Shown here piece after piece: positions 8,584-17,684 of a stretch of 64,000 nt of DNA. Below the pieces are notes generated by a model. The model saw only the letters and a list, made by a program, of their open reading frames with translations, had not been told where the DNA came from and ran no database searches. Source of the stretch: Kocuria sp. cx-455 (GTDB taxonomy: Bacteria > Actinomycetota > Actinomycetes > Actinomycetales > Micrococcaceae); the NCBI RefSeq assembly GCF_014698015.1, contig NZ_JACXBS010000007.1:62001-126000 (forward strand), given 5' to 3'. The first letter of the stretch is position 1. The number at the start of each line of letters is the position of its first letter. The position numbers and the translations under genes were made by a program.

Positions 8584-8664
8584 TTAAATCCACTTCGTGG
8601 GTGTGGGAGGGTGGAAGCACCGAGGCTTGTATGCCGAGCCGCACCTGGAGCCCCGAGGAGCACC

Positions 8665-10173
8665 GTGACGCACTATCCGACACTCACCGAGACGGTCCTG
8701 GCATTACGTAACGGTCAGGTCAGTAGCGAGGACACCGTGAGGTCCTCACTCGCGCGCATCGAGGAGCTCAATGAGAGCTTGGGGATGTTCATTCACGTGG
8801 ACCGCGAACGTGCCCTGGAACGGGCTCGTGAGGCGGATGAGCAACTGGCTGCGGCGGCGTCGGCCTCTACTGACCAGTCCGAGCTTCCCGCATTACTGGG
8901 TGTGCCCACCGCGTTGAAGGATGGGCACGACGTGGCGGGGATGCCCACCACGTTCGGGAGTCTCGTCAGCCGTGGCGATGACGGCACGTTCCCGATCCCC
9001 ACGGAATCCGAGCCCCTTGCGCGGACCCTCGAGGCCGCCGGGACGGTGATGCTGGGTAAAACGCAGGTGCCGGAGTTCCTGCTCAACTGCTATTCCGAGA
9101 ACAGAATATTTCCCCCCGCACGCAATCCACATGCACCGCAGTACAGCCCGGGAGGTTCGTCGGGAGGTCAGGCCGCGGCGGTGGCCTCCGGGGTGCTGGC
9201 CGGTGCCATAGGCTCCGACGGCGGCGGTTCCGTCCGAATTCCGGCTGCCGCGTGTGGCCTGATCGGACTCAAACCCAATCGCGGACGCGTGCCGAGCAGC
9301 GATGCCCTGAACAATGTGGGGCAGCTGGGTGTCAACGGCCCCATCACGCGCACCGCTTTGGACGCGGCCCTCCTGATGGACGTGCTGTGTTCCACACCGG
9401 GTCACACCGCCATCGACCGGCCGGTGAGTGCCGTACCGGAGCGCTCCTTCACGTCCGTGGTGAGCCGCGCGTTGGCCGGGGACGCCCCGTGGGGTGACCG
9501 GCCGCTGCGGATCGGGGTGTCGACGGCGTCTCCTTTCGAGGGAACCTACGACATCACGGTATCGCCCGAGGCGCAGCTGGCGCTGACCGAGGGGGTTCGT
9601 CAATTGCAAGCGTTGGGACACCACGTCGAGGAAGCCGACATCAGCCACGCGCCGGGGTACGCGGACTCGTTCTTCAAGCTGTGGACGACCGCGGTGGGGC
9701 AAGTCCCGTTGGCGGCGGGGCAGGAGTCCCAGCTCACCGGTCTGGCACGGCATTTCCGTTCCGCGGCGCTGGATCGCTCGGCGGTGGATCTGGCGGACGC
9801 CGTCAGCGCCATTCGGGTTTTCGAGGCCGACACCATCGCCCAATATGCCCAGTACGACATGATTCTCACGCCCGCCCTGGCCATGCCGCCGCGGCCCATC
9901 GGATGGTTCTTCGAGGGCTATGACATGGCCGATCCGGAGGGCGCCGAGCGTGACTACATGAGGCAGTGCCAGTACACCCCGTACACCTCGTTCATCAACG
10001 TGGTGGGGCTCCCGGCGATCAGCGTTCCCACCGTGTGGACGCAGCCGGAATCCGGCGACTACCCCGCACAGGTGCCCATGGGGGTGCAACTGGTGGGAGC
10101 GGCGTCGTCCGAGGCGTGGCTGCTGGCCCTGGCCGCGCAGCTGAACCCGCCCACGGACCCGCCCGCTGCGTGA
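8665..10173 (+). CDS. Amidase (amidase-signature family)
   Basis: Hydrolyses a carboxamide; substrate unknown. The 502-residue protein carries the Ser-cisSer-Lys triad of the family: Lys85 in TALKDGHD, cis-Ser166 in GGSSGGQ, and the nucleophile Ser in GSDGGGSVRIPAA. The GTG at 8665 is preferred over 8611 because GAGGAG (8655-8660) precedes it and alignable sequence starts there. The C-terminal half holds the usual PYTSFINVVGLPAISVP motif. It lies alone between the GABA genes and phosphoglucomutase. It could be a general aliphatic or aryl amidase; a GatA role is unlikely because no gatB or gatC is present. Confidence 0.88.
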   Translation: MTHYPTLTETVLALRNGQVSSEDTVRSSLARIEELNESLGMFIHVDRERALERAREADEQLAAAASASTDQSELPALLGVPTALKDGHDVAGMPTTFGSLVSRGDDGTFPIPTESEPLARTLEAAGTVMLGKTQVPEFLLNCYSENRIFPPARNPHAPQYSPGGSSGGQAAAVASGVLAGAIGSDGGGSVRIPAAACGLIGLKPNRGRVPSSDALNNVGQLGVNGPITRTALDAALLMDVLCSTPGHTAIDRPVSAVPERSFTSVVSRALAGDAPWGDRPLRIGVSTASPFEGTYDITVSPEAQLALTEGVRQLQALGHHVEEADISHAPGYADSFFKLWTTAVGQVPLAAGQESQLTGLARHFRSAALDRSAVDLADAVSAIRVFEADTIAQYAQYDMILTPALAMPPRPIGWFFEGYDMADPEGAERDYMRQCQYTPYTSFINVVGLPAISVPTVWTQPESGDYPAQVPMGVQLVGAASSEAWLLALAAQLNPPTDPPAA

Positions 10174-10239
10174 GCGCCACCGGACGGAACATTGCGTCGC
10201 GTCGCTGACGAGCGGAGGTTTCCCGAGTAGGTTTGGGGT

Positions 10240-11874
10240 ATGGCGAACCGTGCGGGCACCGTAGCCCAACCCAGTGACCTTGTGGACATCGATCAGCTGA
10301 TCGCGGCGTATTTCGACCGCGTACCTGACACCGGTAATCCCGATCAGCGAGTGGTGTTCGGCACGTCCGGGCACCGCGGATCCTCACTCAAGACGTCGTT
10401 CAACGACACCCATATCGCGGCCATCACGCAGGCAATCGTGGAGTACCGCGCGGAGCAGGGCATTACCGGCCCGCTGTTCATGGGCAAGGACACGCATGCG
10501 CTGTCCGGGCCCGCCCAGGACACCGCGCTCGAGGTGCTCGCGGCCAACGGCGTGAACGTGCTGCTGGATTCGCGCGAGGGTTTCACGCCCACCCCGGCGC
10601 TGTCCCACGCGATCATCAAGTACAACGCATCCGGGGCGGCCGAGCAGGCGGACGGCATTGTCATCACCCCGTCCCACAACCCACCCGCCGACGGCGGCTT
10701 CAAGTACAACCCCCCGCACGGCGGCCCCGCGGATTCGAACGCCACCGAGTGGATCGCCGCGCGCGCCAATGAGCTCATGGAGGCCGGGCTCGACGGCGTG
10801 CTGCGCGTCTCGCACGACGCCGCCCAAGCCGCGGCAACCACCGGCAGCTACGATTTCCTGGATTCCTACGTTTCGGATCTGCCGTCCATCATCGACCTGG
10901 ACGTGATTGCGGAATCCGGTCTGCACATTGGGGCGGATCCCATGGGTTCTGCGTCCGTGGCGTACTGGGAGGAGATCAGTAAGCGGTTCGGACTGAACCT
11001 CACCGTGGTCAACCCCGAGGTGGACCCCCAGTGGGCGTTCATGACCCTGGACTGGGACGAGAAGATCCGCATGGATTGCTCCTCTCCCAACGCGATGGCC
11101 TCGTTGATCGGCAACCGCGACAAGTACGACATCGCAACCGGCAACGATGCGGACACGGACCGGCACGGCATTGTGACCCCGGATGCCGGGCTCATGAACC
11201 CGAACCACTACCTGGCCGTGGCCATTGATTACCTGTACCGCAACCGCTCGGGCTGGTCCCAGGACGCCGGTGTTGGCAAGACGCTGGTGTCGTCGTCGAT
11301 CATCGACCGCGTTGCCGAGTCGCTGGGGCGGCGCCTTGTCGAGGTGCCCGTGGGCTTCAAGTGGTTTGTGCCGGGTCTGATGGACGGTTCCATTGGTTTC
11401 GGTGGCGAGGAGTCCGCGGGTGCTTCGTTCCTGCGCATGGACGGCTCCACCTGGACCACCGACAAGGATGGCATCATCCTGGCGCTGCTGGCCGCGGAGA
11501 TCACGGCGCGCACGGGCAAGACCCCGTCCCAGCGCTACGCGGAGCTGACCGAGGAGTTCGGGGACCCGGTGTACGAGCGCATTGACGCACCGGCCAATCG
11601 CGAGCAGAAGGCCGCCCTGAAGAAGCTCTCCGCGGAGCAGGTCACCGCGGAGACCCTGGCCGGGGAACCCATTACCGCCAAGCTCACAGAGGCCCCCGGC
11701 AACGGTGCGGCGGTGGGCGGCTTGAAGGTCACCACCGAGAGTGCCTGGTTCGCTGCCCGGCCTTCCGGCACCGAGGACGTGTACAAGATCTACGCCGAGT
11801 CGTTCAAGGGCGCCGAGCACCTGGCGCAGGTGCAGCAGGAGGCCAAGGCGCTGGTGGATTCGGTGATCGGGTAG
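10240..11874 (+). CDS. pgm: Phosphoglucomutase, alpha-D-glucose specific
   Basis: Interconverts glucose 1-phosphate and glucose 6-phosphate in the cytoplasm, linking glycolysis with glycogen and nucleotide-sugar synthesis. The 544 residues match the Pgm length. Motifs are TSGHRGSS near residue 46, the phosphoserine Ser145 in TPSHNP, the metal loop NDADTDRHG near residue 303 and the phosphate-binding [12 protein letters not shown] near the C-terminus. The ribosome site is weak and distant. A convergent terminator follows. Confidence 0.95.
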   Translation: MANRAGTVAQPSDLVDIDQLIAAYFDRVPDTGNPDQRVVFGTSGHRGSSLKTSFNDTHIAAITQAIVEYRAEQGITGPLFMGKDTHALSGPAQDTALEVLAANGVNVLLDSREGFTPTPALSHAIIKYNASGAAEQADGIVITPSHNPPADGGFKYNPPHGGPADSNATEWIAARANELMEAGLDGVLRVSHDAAQAAATTGSYDFLDSYVSDLPSIIDLDVIAESGLHIGADPMGSASVAYWEEISKRFGLNLTVVNPEVDPQWAFMTLDWDEKIRMDCSSPNAMASLIGNRDKYDIATGNDADTDRHGIVTPDAGLMNPNHYLAVAIDYLYRNRSGWSQDAGVGKTLVSSSIIDRVAESLGRRLVEVPVGFKWFVPGLMDGSIGFGGEESAGASFLRMDGSTWTTDKDGIILALLAAEITARTGKTPSQRYAELTEEFGDPVYERIDAPANREQKAALKKLSAEQVTAETLAGEPITAKLTEAPGNGAAVGGLKVTTESAWFAARPSGTEDVYKIYAESFKGAEHLAQVQQEAKALVDSVIG

Positions 11875-11898
11875 GGGGTTCGCTCTCTCATAACATGC

Positions 11899-11939
11899 GG
11901 GGCAGGAGATCAACGGGTATCGACGCAATCTCCTGCCCC
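11899..11939. terminator. Convergent terminator after pgm
   Basis: Perfect 12-bp arms GGGGCAGGAGAT and ATCTCCTGCCCC with a 17-nt loop between the ends of pgm and the minus-strand small membrane protein gene; probably acts in both directions. Confidence 0.7.
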
Positions 11940-12008
11940 TCGTCTTGGGGGATGAGTTGACCGCCCCCGACGCACTGCCGTTCGAGCGACGGGCGACAGC
12001 GTGAGTGA

Positions 12009-12551
12009 TTACCGCCGGTTGAAGATACCTTCCACCAGATTGCTGGGGCGCTGCTGCTCGCCCTGCTGTGCCCCGAGCACGATCACGGCTCCGCTGACCA
12101 CGGGAACCGCCCACTGTAATACCTTCAGCTGCTTCTGGGCCTTCTTCAGCTCCTCTGAGGCGCCGGCGCGCGGCTCGGTGACACCCTCGCCGCCCTGCTC
12201 GGCCAGCTTCCCCACCTTTGCGCCCAGCACACCCGTGTATGCGGTCAGACCCATGCCCACCAGAGTCAGGGCCGTCTTGGTAACCGTGGTGGCGCCCGCG
12301 CCCTTTTGTTTGGCCAGGCGGGCCTTATTACCGAACAGCAGCCCGACGCCGCCCACCGTGTGGGCGACAAAGGCACCGGTCTGCACGGGGGTCCATTTCG
12401 CCCAGCCGATGGTGGACAAACGGGTACGTTCCTTCGGGTCCTTGGCGGCCGCCGCGGCCCCGTTGAGGCCGACGGCGCCCATCAGTGAGCCGCCGAACCA
12501 GGCAGCTGCGCTGAGGTCGTGAACGGAGCGGGACAAGAGATTGCTGGCCAT
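12009..12551 (-). CDS. Hypothetical membrane protein, 180 aa
   Basis: Function not recognised. The sequence shows four moderately hydrophobic segments (about residues 13-33, 58-75, 88-112 and 143-163), alanine- and glycine-rich, separated by short basic loops, with a charged region SEELKKAQKQLK before the last one. This suggests a small inner-membrane protein. AGAGGAG precedes the ATG with good spacing and codon use is like that of its neighbours, so the gene appears real. It is convergent with pgm and divergent from the SBP56-family gene. No catalytic motif is visible. Confidence 0.7.
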   Translation of the reverse strand: MASNLLSRSVHDLSAAAWFGGSLMGAVGLNGAAAAAKDPKERTRLSTIGWAKWTPVQTGAFVAHTVGGVGLLFGNKARLAKQKGAGATTVTKTALTLVGMGLTAYTGVLGAKVGKLAEQGGEGVTEPRAGASEELKKAQKQLKVLQWAVPVVSGAVIVLGAQQGEQQRPSNLVEGIFNRR

Positions 12552-12756
12552 GAGGAACTCCTCTGAGAACTTGAAACAACGGGACCGCCCATATTAGGCA
12601 GCAGCCTTATGACCGGTCTAGCCTCCGGCACGACTGTTGCACCCGCCGCAGATCTCGGGTGAGCCGCAATTGCGAGGGGGTACGCCGCCCGCGAGTTCCA
12701 CTCTCACATGCAGCAGAAGGCTCCCCGGGGGCCTGTCTGAATCAGTCCTACCCAAT

Positions 12757-12762
12757 TAGAAT
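12757..12762 (+). promoter_or_regulatory. Possible -10 box of the SBP56-family gene
   Basis: TAGAAT lies 34 bp before the ATG in a locally A/T-rich patch of the 245-bp divergent spacer. No convincing -35 box is seen. A CGCAATTGCG palindrome at 12665-12674 lies further upstream. Confidence 0.3.
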
Positions 12763-12796
12763 CGGAATCCGTCTGAAGCCAAGGGGACTGAAAACA

Positions 12797-14194
12797 ATGG
12801 CTACTACACACGATCTGCATTCAACCAAGAGCTTGTACCGCACCGCCGACGACGCCATGGCCGCACCGGCCGAGAAGCTGGCCTATGTGGCCCTGCTGGA
12901 ACCGGACGCCATCGCGGTGGTCGATACCGATGAGTCGTCGCCGAGCTACGGTACGGTGATCGGCCGGTGGGACGCCCCGCCTCAGGAAACTCCGGACGAG
13001 TTCCACCACTACGGCTGGAATACGTGCAGCTCCGCCCTGGGAGGTGAACACGCCGGCCACGATGACATGGACAGGCGTTACCTGCTGGTGCCGGGCGTGA
13101 GGTCGTCGCGGATCTATGTGCTCGACACAGGTCCGGATCCGCGCAATCCGCACTTGGTGCGCACCATCGAACCGGAGGAAGTGACCTCTGCCACCGGGTA
13201 CAGCCGTCCCCACACGATCCACTGCGGCCCGGACGGCGTGTTCGTCAGCGGTCTCGGGTCCGGCAGCGGGGACGGCAACGACGGCCCGGCGGGGATCTTC
13301 ACCATGGATCATTCGGATTTCTCCATCACCGGCGCTTGGGAGGCCGACCACGGATCGCAGTCCATGGCCTACGACTTCTGGTGGCACCAGGACGCCAAGG
13401 TGCTCGTCTCCAGTGAATGGGCGCCACCTCGCCTTTACGAAGACGGTCTTGTGCCCGAGGCGCTCGTGGGGCGGCAATACGGTCACCGGTTGCATTTCTT
13501 CGACATGGAGACGCGCAAGCACATCCAGGAAGTCGACCTGGGTGACGAGAACCAGATGGTGCTCGAGCTCAGGCCGTCGCACGATCCGAGGCAAACATTC
13601 GGGTTCGCCGGGGTGGTCATCGACGTCACGGACCTGTCCGGATCGGTGTTCACCTGGTACCGCGACGGCACGGAGTGGAAAGCGCAGAAGACCATCTCGA
13701 TCCCGGCCGTACCGATGGCCGCCGAGGATCTGCCGCCGCTGCTGGCCGGGTTCGGCGCCGTTCCCCCGGTCATCACCGACATCGGCCTGTCCCTGGACGA
13801 CCAGTACCTGTACGTCGCCTGCTGGGGCACCGGGGAAATCCGGCAGTACGACGTCAGCGACCCGATGCATCCCCGGCTGAACAGCATCGTGGAGGTCGGA
13901 GGCATTGTGCATCACACCGATCACAGTTCGGGTAAACCCTGGGGCGGCGGCCCCCAAATGATCGAGATCAGCCGTGACGGGCACCGCGTGTACTCGACCA
14001 ATTCGCTGTACAGCACGTGGGACAGGCAGTTCTACCCGGAAGGCATTCCGGGCGCCATGCTCAAGATCGACGTGGACCCGGACGGCGGCGCCATGACGCT
14101 CGATCCGAAGTTCCACGTGGAATTTCCTGCCCGGGCCCACCAGGTACGCCTTGAAGGCGGGGACTGCTCAACGGATACCTTCTGCTTCGTGTAG
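12797..14194 (+). CDS. Selenium-binding protein 56 family; probable methanethiol oxidase
   Basis: 465 residues, the usual length of SBP56 proteins, which in bacteria and humans include copper-dependent methanethiol oxidase (CH3SH to formaldehyde, H2S and H2O2). Visible motifs: HHYGWNTCSS near residue 73, SRPHTIHCGPDG near residue 135, HHTDHSS near residue 370 and the C-terminal RAHQVRLEGGDCST. Conserved histidines in these motifs are candidate copper ligands. The ATG at 12797, with AAGGGGA before it, is preferred over the frame start at 12659. No signal peptide is seen. Enzyme activity is family inference; the older selenium-binding role cannot be excluded. Confidence 0.85.
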   Translation: MATTHDLHSTKSLYRTADDAMAAPAEKLAYVALLEPDAIAVVDTDESSPSYGTVIGRWDAPPQETPDEFHHYGWNTCSSALGGEHAGHDDMDRRYLLVPGVRSSRIYVLDTGPDPRNPHLVRTIEPEEVTSATGYSRPHTIHCGPDGVFVSGLGSGSGDGNDGPAGIFTMDHSDFSITGAWEADHGSQSMAYDFWWHQDAKVLVSSEWAPPRLYEDGLVPEALVGRQYGHRLHFFDMETRKHIQEVDLGDENQMVLELRPSHDPRQTFGFAGVVIDVTDLSGSVFTWYRDGTEWKAQKTISIPAVPMAAEDLPPLLAGFGAVPPVITDIGLSLDDQYLYVACWGTGEIRQYDVSDPMHPRLNSIVEVGGIVHHTDHSSGKPWGGGPQMIEISRDGHRVYSTNSLYSTWDRQFYPEGIPGAMLKIDVDPDGGAMTLDPKFHVEFPARAHQVRLEGGDCSTDTFCFV

Positions 14195-14336
14195 ACCGGC
14201 CCGGGTCATTAAGCCCACTAATCATGCTCCCGCGCCCGCAGGTCCGTAGGGGCCGTGAACATTTCAGTCCGTAAAACTGCACCTGGGCGGGCCCAGAGAG
14301 CATTTTTCGGGACTGAGATGTCGAGGGGCAGTGCGG

Positions 14337-15017
14337 CTAAACCCGCGTCACCCACACCGCCTCCGCGGCGAGTAGGCCCATGCTGACCACGGATGCCGCA
14401 GTGGCAGCCACCACCGACACCGCAATCACCCCCGGCGACCCCGAATCCGGCAGCACCCGCAACCGGGTACCCGGCACAACGCCCACACCGGCCAGATAGC
14501 GCAATGTTGCGGGGTCATCATCGGAGACCCGCACCACGGCAACGTCCACCGGATCCCGCACGTCCGCCAGCTGCACGGCTGTGGGCGCGACGATTTCTCC
14601 GGCCGGAGACGGAATCACGTCTCCGTGCGGATCCGCGGCCGGATGCCCCAGCAACGCATCGATCCGATCCAGGAATTTCTCCGAGACCGCGTGCTCGAGC
14701 ACCTCGGCCTCGTCATGGATTTCATCCCACGCGTACCCGAGCTTGGTGGTCAGGAACGTCTCCAGGAGGCGATGCCTGCGCACCATTTTCACCGCCATCG
14801 CACGGCCCTCATCGGTCAGCTCGACCACACCGTAGGACGGTCGCGTGACCATGCCCTGCTCGGTCAGCTTCTTGAGTGCTTCGGACACCGTGGACGCCGC
14901 CAGCCCCATGCGCGAGGCCAGCGTGGTGGTGGTGACCTTTTGCGGAGACCACTCCCCCAATTGCCAAATGGTCTTCAGGTAGTCCTGGGTGGCGGAACTG
15001 AGCTCTGCTGGTTGCAC
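14337..15017 (-). CDS. DtxR-family metalloregulator, MntR-like
   Basis: Metal-sensing repressor with an N-terminal winged helix, a dimerisation and metal domain and a C-terminal FeoA/SH3-like domain (last 80 residues). In the metal site, the SATQDYLKT segment has Asp at the place of MntR Asp8, where DtxR has Met10, and IHDEAEVLEH has Glu where DtxR has Cys102. Both point to manganese rather than iron sensing. GTG 15017 is chosen as start because similarity begins at QPAELSSATQDY; ATG 15068 is an alternative without a clear ribosome site. It is divergent from the uracil-permease homologue. Mn response is inferred. Confidence 0.82.
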   Translation of the reverse strand: MQPAELSSATQDYLKTIWQLGEWSPQKVTTTTLASRMGLAASTVSEALKKLTEQGMVTRPSYGVVELTDEGRAMAVKMVRRHRLLETFLTTKLGYAWDEIHDEAEVLEHAVSEKFLDRIDALLGHPAADPHGDVIPSPAGEIVAPTAVQLADVRDPVDVAVVRVSDDDPATLRYLAGVGVVPGTRLRVLPDSGSPGVIAVSVVAATAASVVSMGLLAAEAVWVTRV

Positions 15018-15113
15018 GTGTCCAGGGTATCGGTCCCCCCGGATTAGAATTTGGCGGGCGGTACTCATTTTCGGCCGCCCGTCAGACGCCACGCGCCGCT
15101 GTCAGGAGCCCTC

Positions 15114-16496
15114 ATGAGTTCGTCACCGTCCACGCCCCCTCATCACGACGCCGCTTCACCCGGTCTCCCACAACGCCTCGGGATCGGCTGGCGGCTCCAC
15201 GGGGACGGACGGACCGTGGCCCCCGGTGATGTCGTCACACCGCGCGAGCGACTCGTGTGGCCCCGGACGATCTCGATCGGTGCGCAGCACGTGGTCGCCA
15301 TGTTCGGCGCAACCTTCCTGGTGCCCCTGCTGACCGGGTTCCCGCCGGCCACCACGCTGTTCTTCTCGGGCATCGGAACCATCCTGTTCCTGGTCCTGAC
15401 CGCGGGACGTGTGCCCTCGTACCTGGGCTCGTCCTTCGCGTTCATTGCCCCGATCACGGCCGCGATGAACCAGTACGGTCCGGGTGGCGCACTCGGTGGC
15501 GTGGTCATGGCCGGTGTGGCGTTGGCGATCATCGGCGTGATCGTGCAGCTGGCGGGCACGGGGTGGTTACAGAAGCTCATGCCGCCCCTGGTCACGGGCA
15601 CCATCGTGGCGCTGATCGGCTTCAACCTGGCGCCCTCGGCCAAGACGAACTTCATGGAAGCCCCGGTCACCGCCATAGTGACCCTCGGGTCCATCATTTT
15701 GATCTCGGTGCTGTTCCGCGGGCTGATCGGGCGCCTGTCCATCCTGCTGGGCGTGGCCATCGGCTACGTCACCGCCGTAGTCCGCGGCGAGGTCGATTTC
15801 ACCGCGATCAACGCCGCGTGGCAGGAACAGGGACTGTTCGGGCTACCGCAGTTCCACGCCCCCGAGTTCCACCTGAGCTTGGCGGGCCTGTTCATCCCCG
15901 TGATCCTGGTGCTCGTGGCCGAGAACATCGGGCACGTGAAGTCCGTGGCGCTCATGACCGGTGACGACCTCGATCCCTACGCCGGCCGCGCCATCATGGC
16001 CGACGGCCTGGCCACCATCATTGCCGGCTCCGGCGGCGGCTCGGGTACCACCACGTACGCCGAGAACATTGGCGTCATGGCCGCCACCCGTGTCTACTCC
16101 ACCGCTGCGTACTGGGTGGCCGCGATCGTCGCGATCCTGCTCAGCGTCATGCCCGTGTTCGGCGCCGCCGTGGCCACCGTTCCCCAGGGTGTGCTGGGCG
16201 GCGCGGCCACGGTGTTGTACGGCATGATCGGCATGCTGGGTGTGCGCATCTGGGTGCAGAACCGCGTGGACTTCTCCAACCCGGTCAATCTCACCACCGC
16301 GGCCATTGCCATGATCGTGGGCATCGCCGACTACACCTGGTCGGTGTTCGGCCTGGACTTCGCGGGCATCGCCCTGGGCACCGCCGCCACGCTGGTGGTC
16401 TACCACCTCATGGCGCTCATTGCCCGCGTTCGCGGCTCCGTGGGCTCCGACCCGCTGACCCCGGACACCTCTAAGACCCCGTCGCCACTGGGCTAG
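15114..16496 (+). CDS. NCS2 uracil/xanthine permease (UraA-like)
   Basis: Proton-coupled nucleobase importer of 460 residues with about 14 hydrophobic segments. Family marks are the early QHVVAMFGATFLVP, the glutamate motif VAENIGHVKS in the middle and the NCS2 signature GSGTTTYAENIGV shortly after, matching the substrate-binding glutamates of UraA. The ATG at 15114 has CAGGAG at 15103 and is preferred over 15051. Sequence is closer to uracil permeases than the purine-type NCS2 protein at 37153. It stands alone and ends before a large inverted repeat. Confidence 0.88.
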   Translation: MSSSPSTPPHHDAASPGLPQRLGIGWRLHGDGRTVAPGDVVTPRERLVWPRTISIGAQHVVAMFGATFLVPLLTGFPPATTLFFSGIGTILFLVLTAGRVPSYLGSSFAFIAPITAAMNQYGPGGALGGVVMAGVALAIIGVIVQLAGTGWLQKLMPPLVTGTIVALIGFNLAPSAKTNFMEAPVTAIVTLGSIILISVLFRGLIGRLSILLGVAIGYVTAVVRGEVDFTAINAAWQEQGLFGLPQFHAPEFHLSLAGLFIPVILVLVAENIGHVKSVALMTGDDLDPYAGRAIMADGLATIIAGSGGGSGTTTYAENIGVMAATRVYSTAAYWVAAIVAILLSVMPVFGAAVATVPQGVLGGAATVLYGMIGMLGVRIWVQNRVDFSNPVNLTTAAIAMIVGIADYTWSVFGLDFAGIALGTAATLVVYHLMALIARVRGSVGSDPLTPDTSKTPSPLG

Positions 16497-16541
16497 TCAG
16501 GCCGACCACTGAACGCGCGGTAGCCGGCAGGGCAGTGAATG

Positions 16542-16604
16542 ACATCTGAGGTAGAGGTTCGCCCTCACACGACGGTGTTTGCTGCAAACCTCTACCTCAG
16601 ATGT
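16542..16604. terminator. 18-bp perfect inverted repeat between convergent genes
   Basis: Arms ACATCTGAGGTAGAGGTT (16542-16559) and its exact reverse complement (16587-16604) flank a 27-nt loop. It lies between the end of the permease gene and the end of the minus-strand hydrolase gene (stop at 16610). It probably ends both transcripts although no T-tract follows. The arm is less GC-rich than the other terminator stems here. Confidence 0.65.
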
Positions 16605-16609
16605 TCAGC

Positions 16610-17650
16610 TCAGAACGGCAGCTCGATCTTGCGCTCGACCACCCGGCGGATTTCCTCTGCGTCCACCTCGGCGACCGTGGCCGGGGACCACTGCGGGTTC
16701 TTGTCCTTGTCCACCATCAGGGCGCGCACACCCTCCAGGAATTCCTCGGACTTCGCGGCTGCCGTGGCCATGCTGAGCTCGCGCTCCAGGCAGGAGCGCA
16801 CGTCATCGTCCTGGGCGCCCGCGTTGAGCAGCTCGAACACGCGGACCAGCGCTGTGGGGCTCATACCGTCCAGATCGCTTCCCGCGCGTTCGACGATGGC
16901 CTCGAGGGAATCGCCACCGTAGGTTTCCTGGACCTCGTCCCACATGTTAATGATTTCCGAGGCCGGCGGTTCCTGACCGAACTTGGCGACCGCAGCGGCC
17001 ACGCCGTCGGAAATGGTCAACTCGACGAAGGCCTCGGCATCCGTCGACGTGATGTAGGTGTCCGCCAAGCCCAGGGCAATGGCATCGGCACCGTCGAAGC
17101 GGGCGCCGGACAATCCCAGGTACCGGCCGAATTCCAGGGAGGTCTCGCGGGCGCCGTCGGCGGTCTCGCGGGAGACACGCGGCAGGAAGTAGCTGGCGCC
17201 GATGTCCGTGAAGAAGCCGATTGCCGTTTCGGGCATGGCCATTTGGGTGGTGTCGGAGACAATGCGGTGCGAGCCGTGGACAGAGATGCCCATGCCGCCG
17301 CCCATCACAATGCCGTTCATCATGGCCACGTACGGCTTGGGATACTCGGCGATCAGGTTGTCCATGGCGTACTCGGTGCCGAAGGTGTCCTCGACCTCGT
17401 CCGAGCGGCCGTCCAGGGCGGCCTCGCGGACCTCCTTGATGTCGCCGCCGGCGCACAGGGCCTTGGGCAGCGTGGACTGCATGACCACCTGCGTAATGGC
17501 CGGGTCCTTGGCCCAATCCTGAAGGGCCCCGGCGATCTGGTGGTACATGGAACGGCTCAGCGCGTTGAGCGCCTTCTCGCGCGTGAGCGTAAGCACTCCG
17601 GTGCCGCCCACGATTTCAGCCCGGACAAAGTTCTCCTGAGATGTGGTCAT
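16610..17650 (-). CDS. 3-hydroxyisobutyryl-CoA hydrolase (enoyl-CoA hydratase family)
   Basis: Hydrolyses 3-hydroxyisobutyryl-CoA in valine degradation. The 346-residue protein has the crotonase fold with the HIBCH-specific stretches LCAGGDIKEV near residue 70, the oxyanion-hole GIVMGGGMGIS near residue 108 and AMPETAIGFFTDIGAS near residue 130, and an ECH_2-type C-terminal half. The start is ATG 17650 (MTTSQENF); the frame runs open upstream to 18037 but that part is antisense-like and overlaps the hydrolase gene. It follows the serine hydrolase gene by 34 bp on the same strand, so it may be the last gene of that operon. A plain enoyl-CoA hydratase is the less likely alternative. Confidence 0.85.
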   Translation of the reverse strand: MTTSQENFVRAEIVGGTGVLTLTREKALNALSRSMYHQIAGALQDWAKDPAITQVVMQSTLPKALCAGGDIKEVREAALDGRSDEVEDTFGTEYAMDNLIAEYPKPYVAMMNGIVMGGGMGISVHGSHRIVSDTTQMAMPETAIGFFTDIGASYFLPRVSRETADGARETSLEFGRYLGLSGARFDGADAIALGLADTYITSTDAEAFVELTISDGVAAAVAKFGQEPPASEIINMWDEVQETYGGDSLEAIVERAGSDLDGMSPTALVRVFELLNAGAQDDDVRSCLERELSMATAAAKSEEFLEGVRALMVDKDKNPQWSPATVAEVDAEEIRRVVERKIELPF

Positions 17651-17684
17651 GGTCACCACCCTATCGAGACCGACCTCGCAGAAC

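Noticed and set aside
10384-12114. 576-codon open frame on the minus strand
   Set aside because: Antisense to phosphoglucomutase, whose catalytic motifs are intact.
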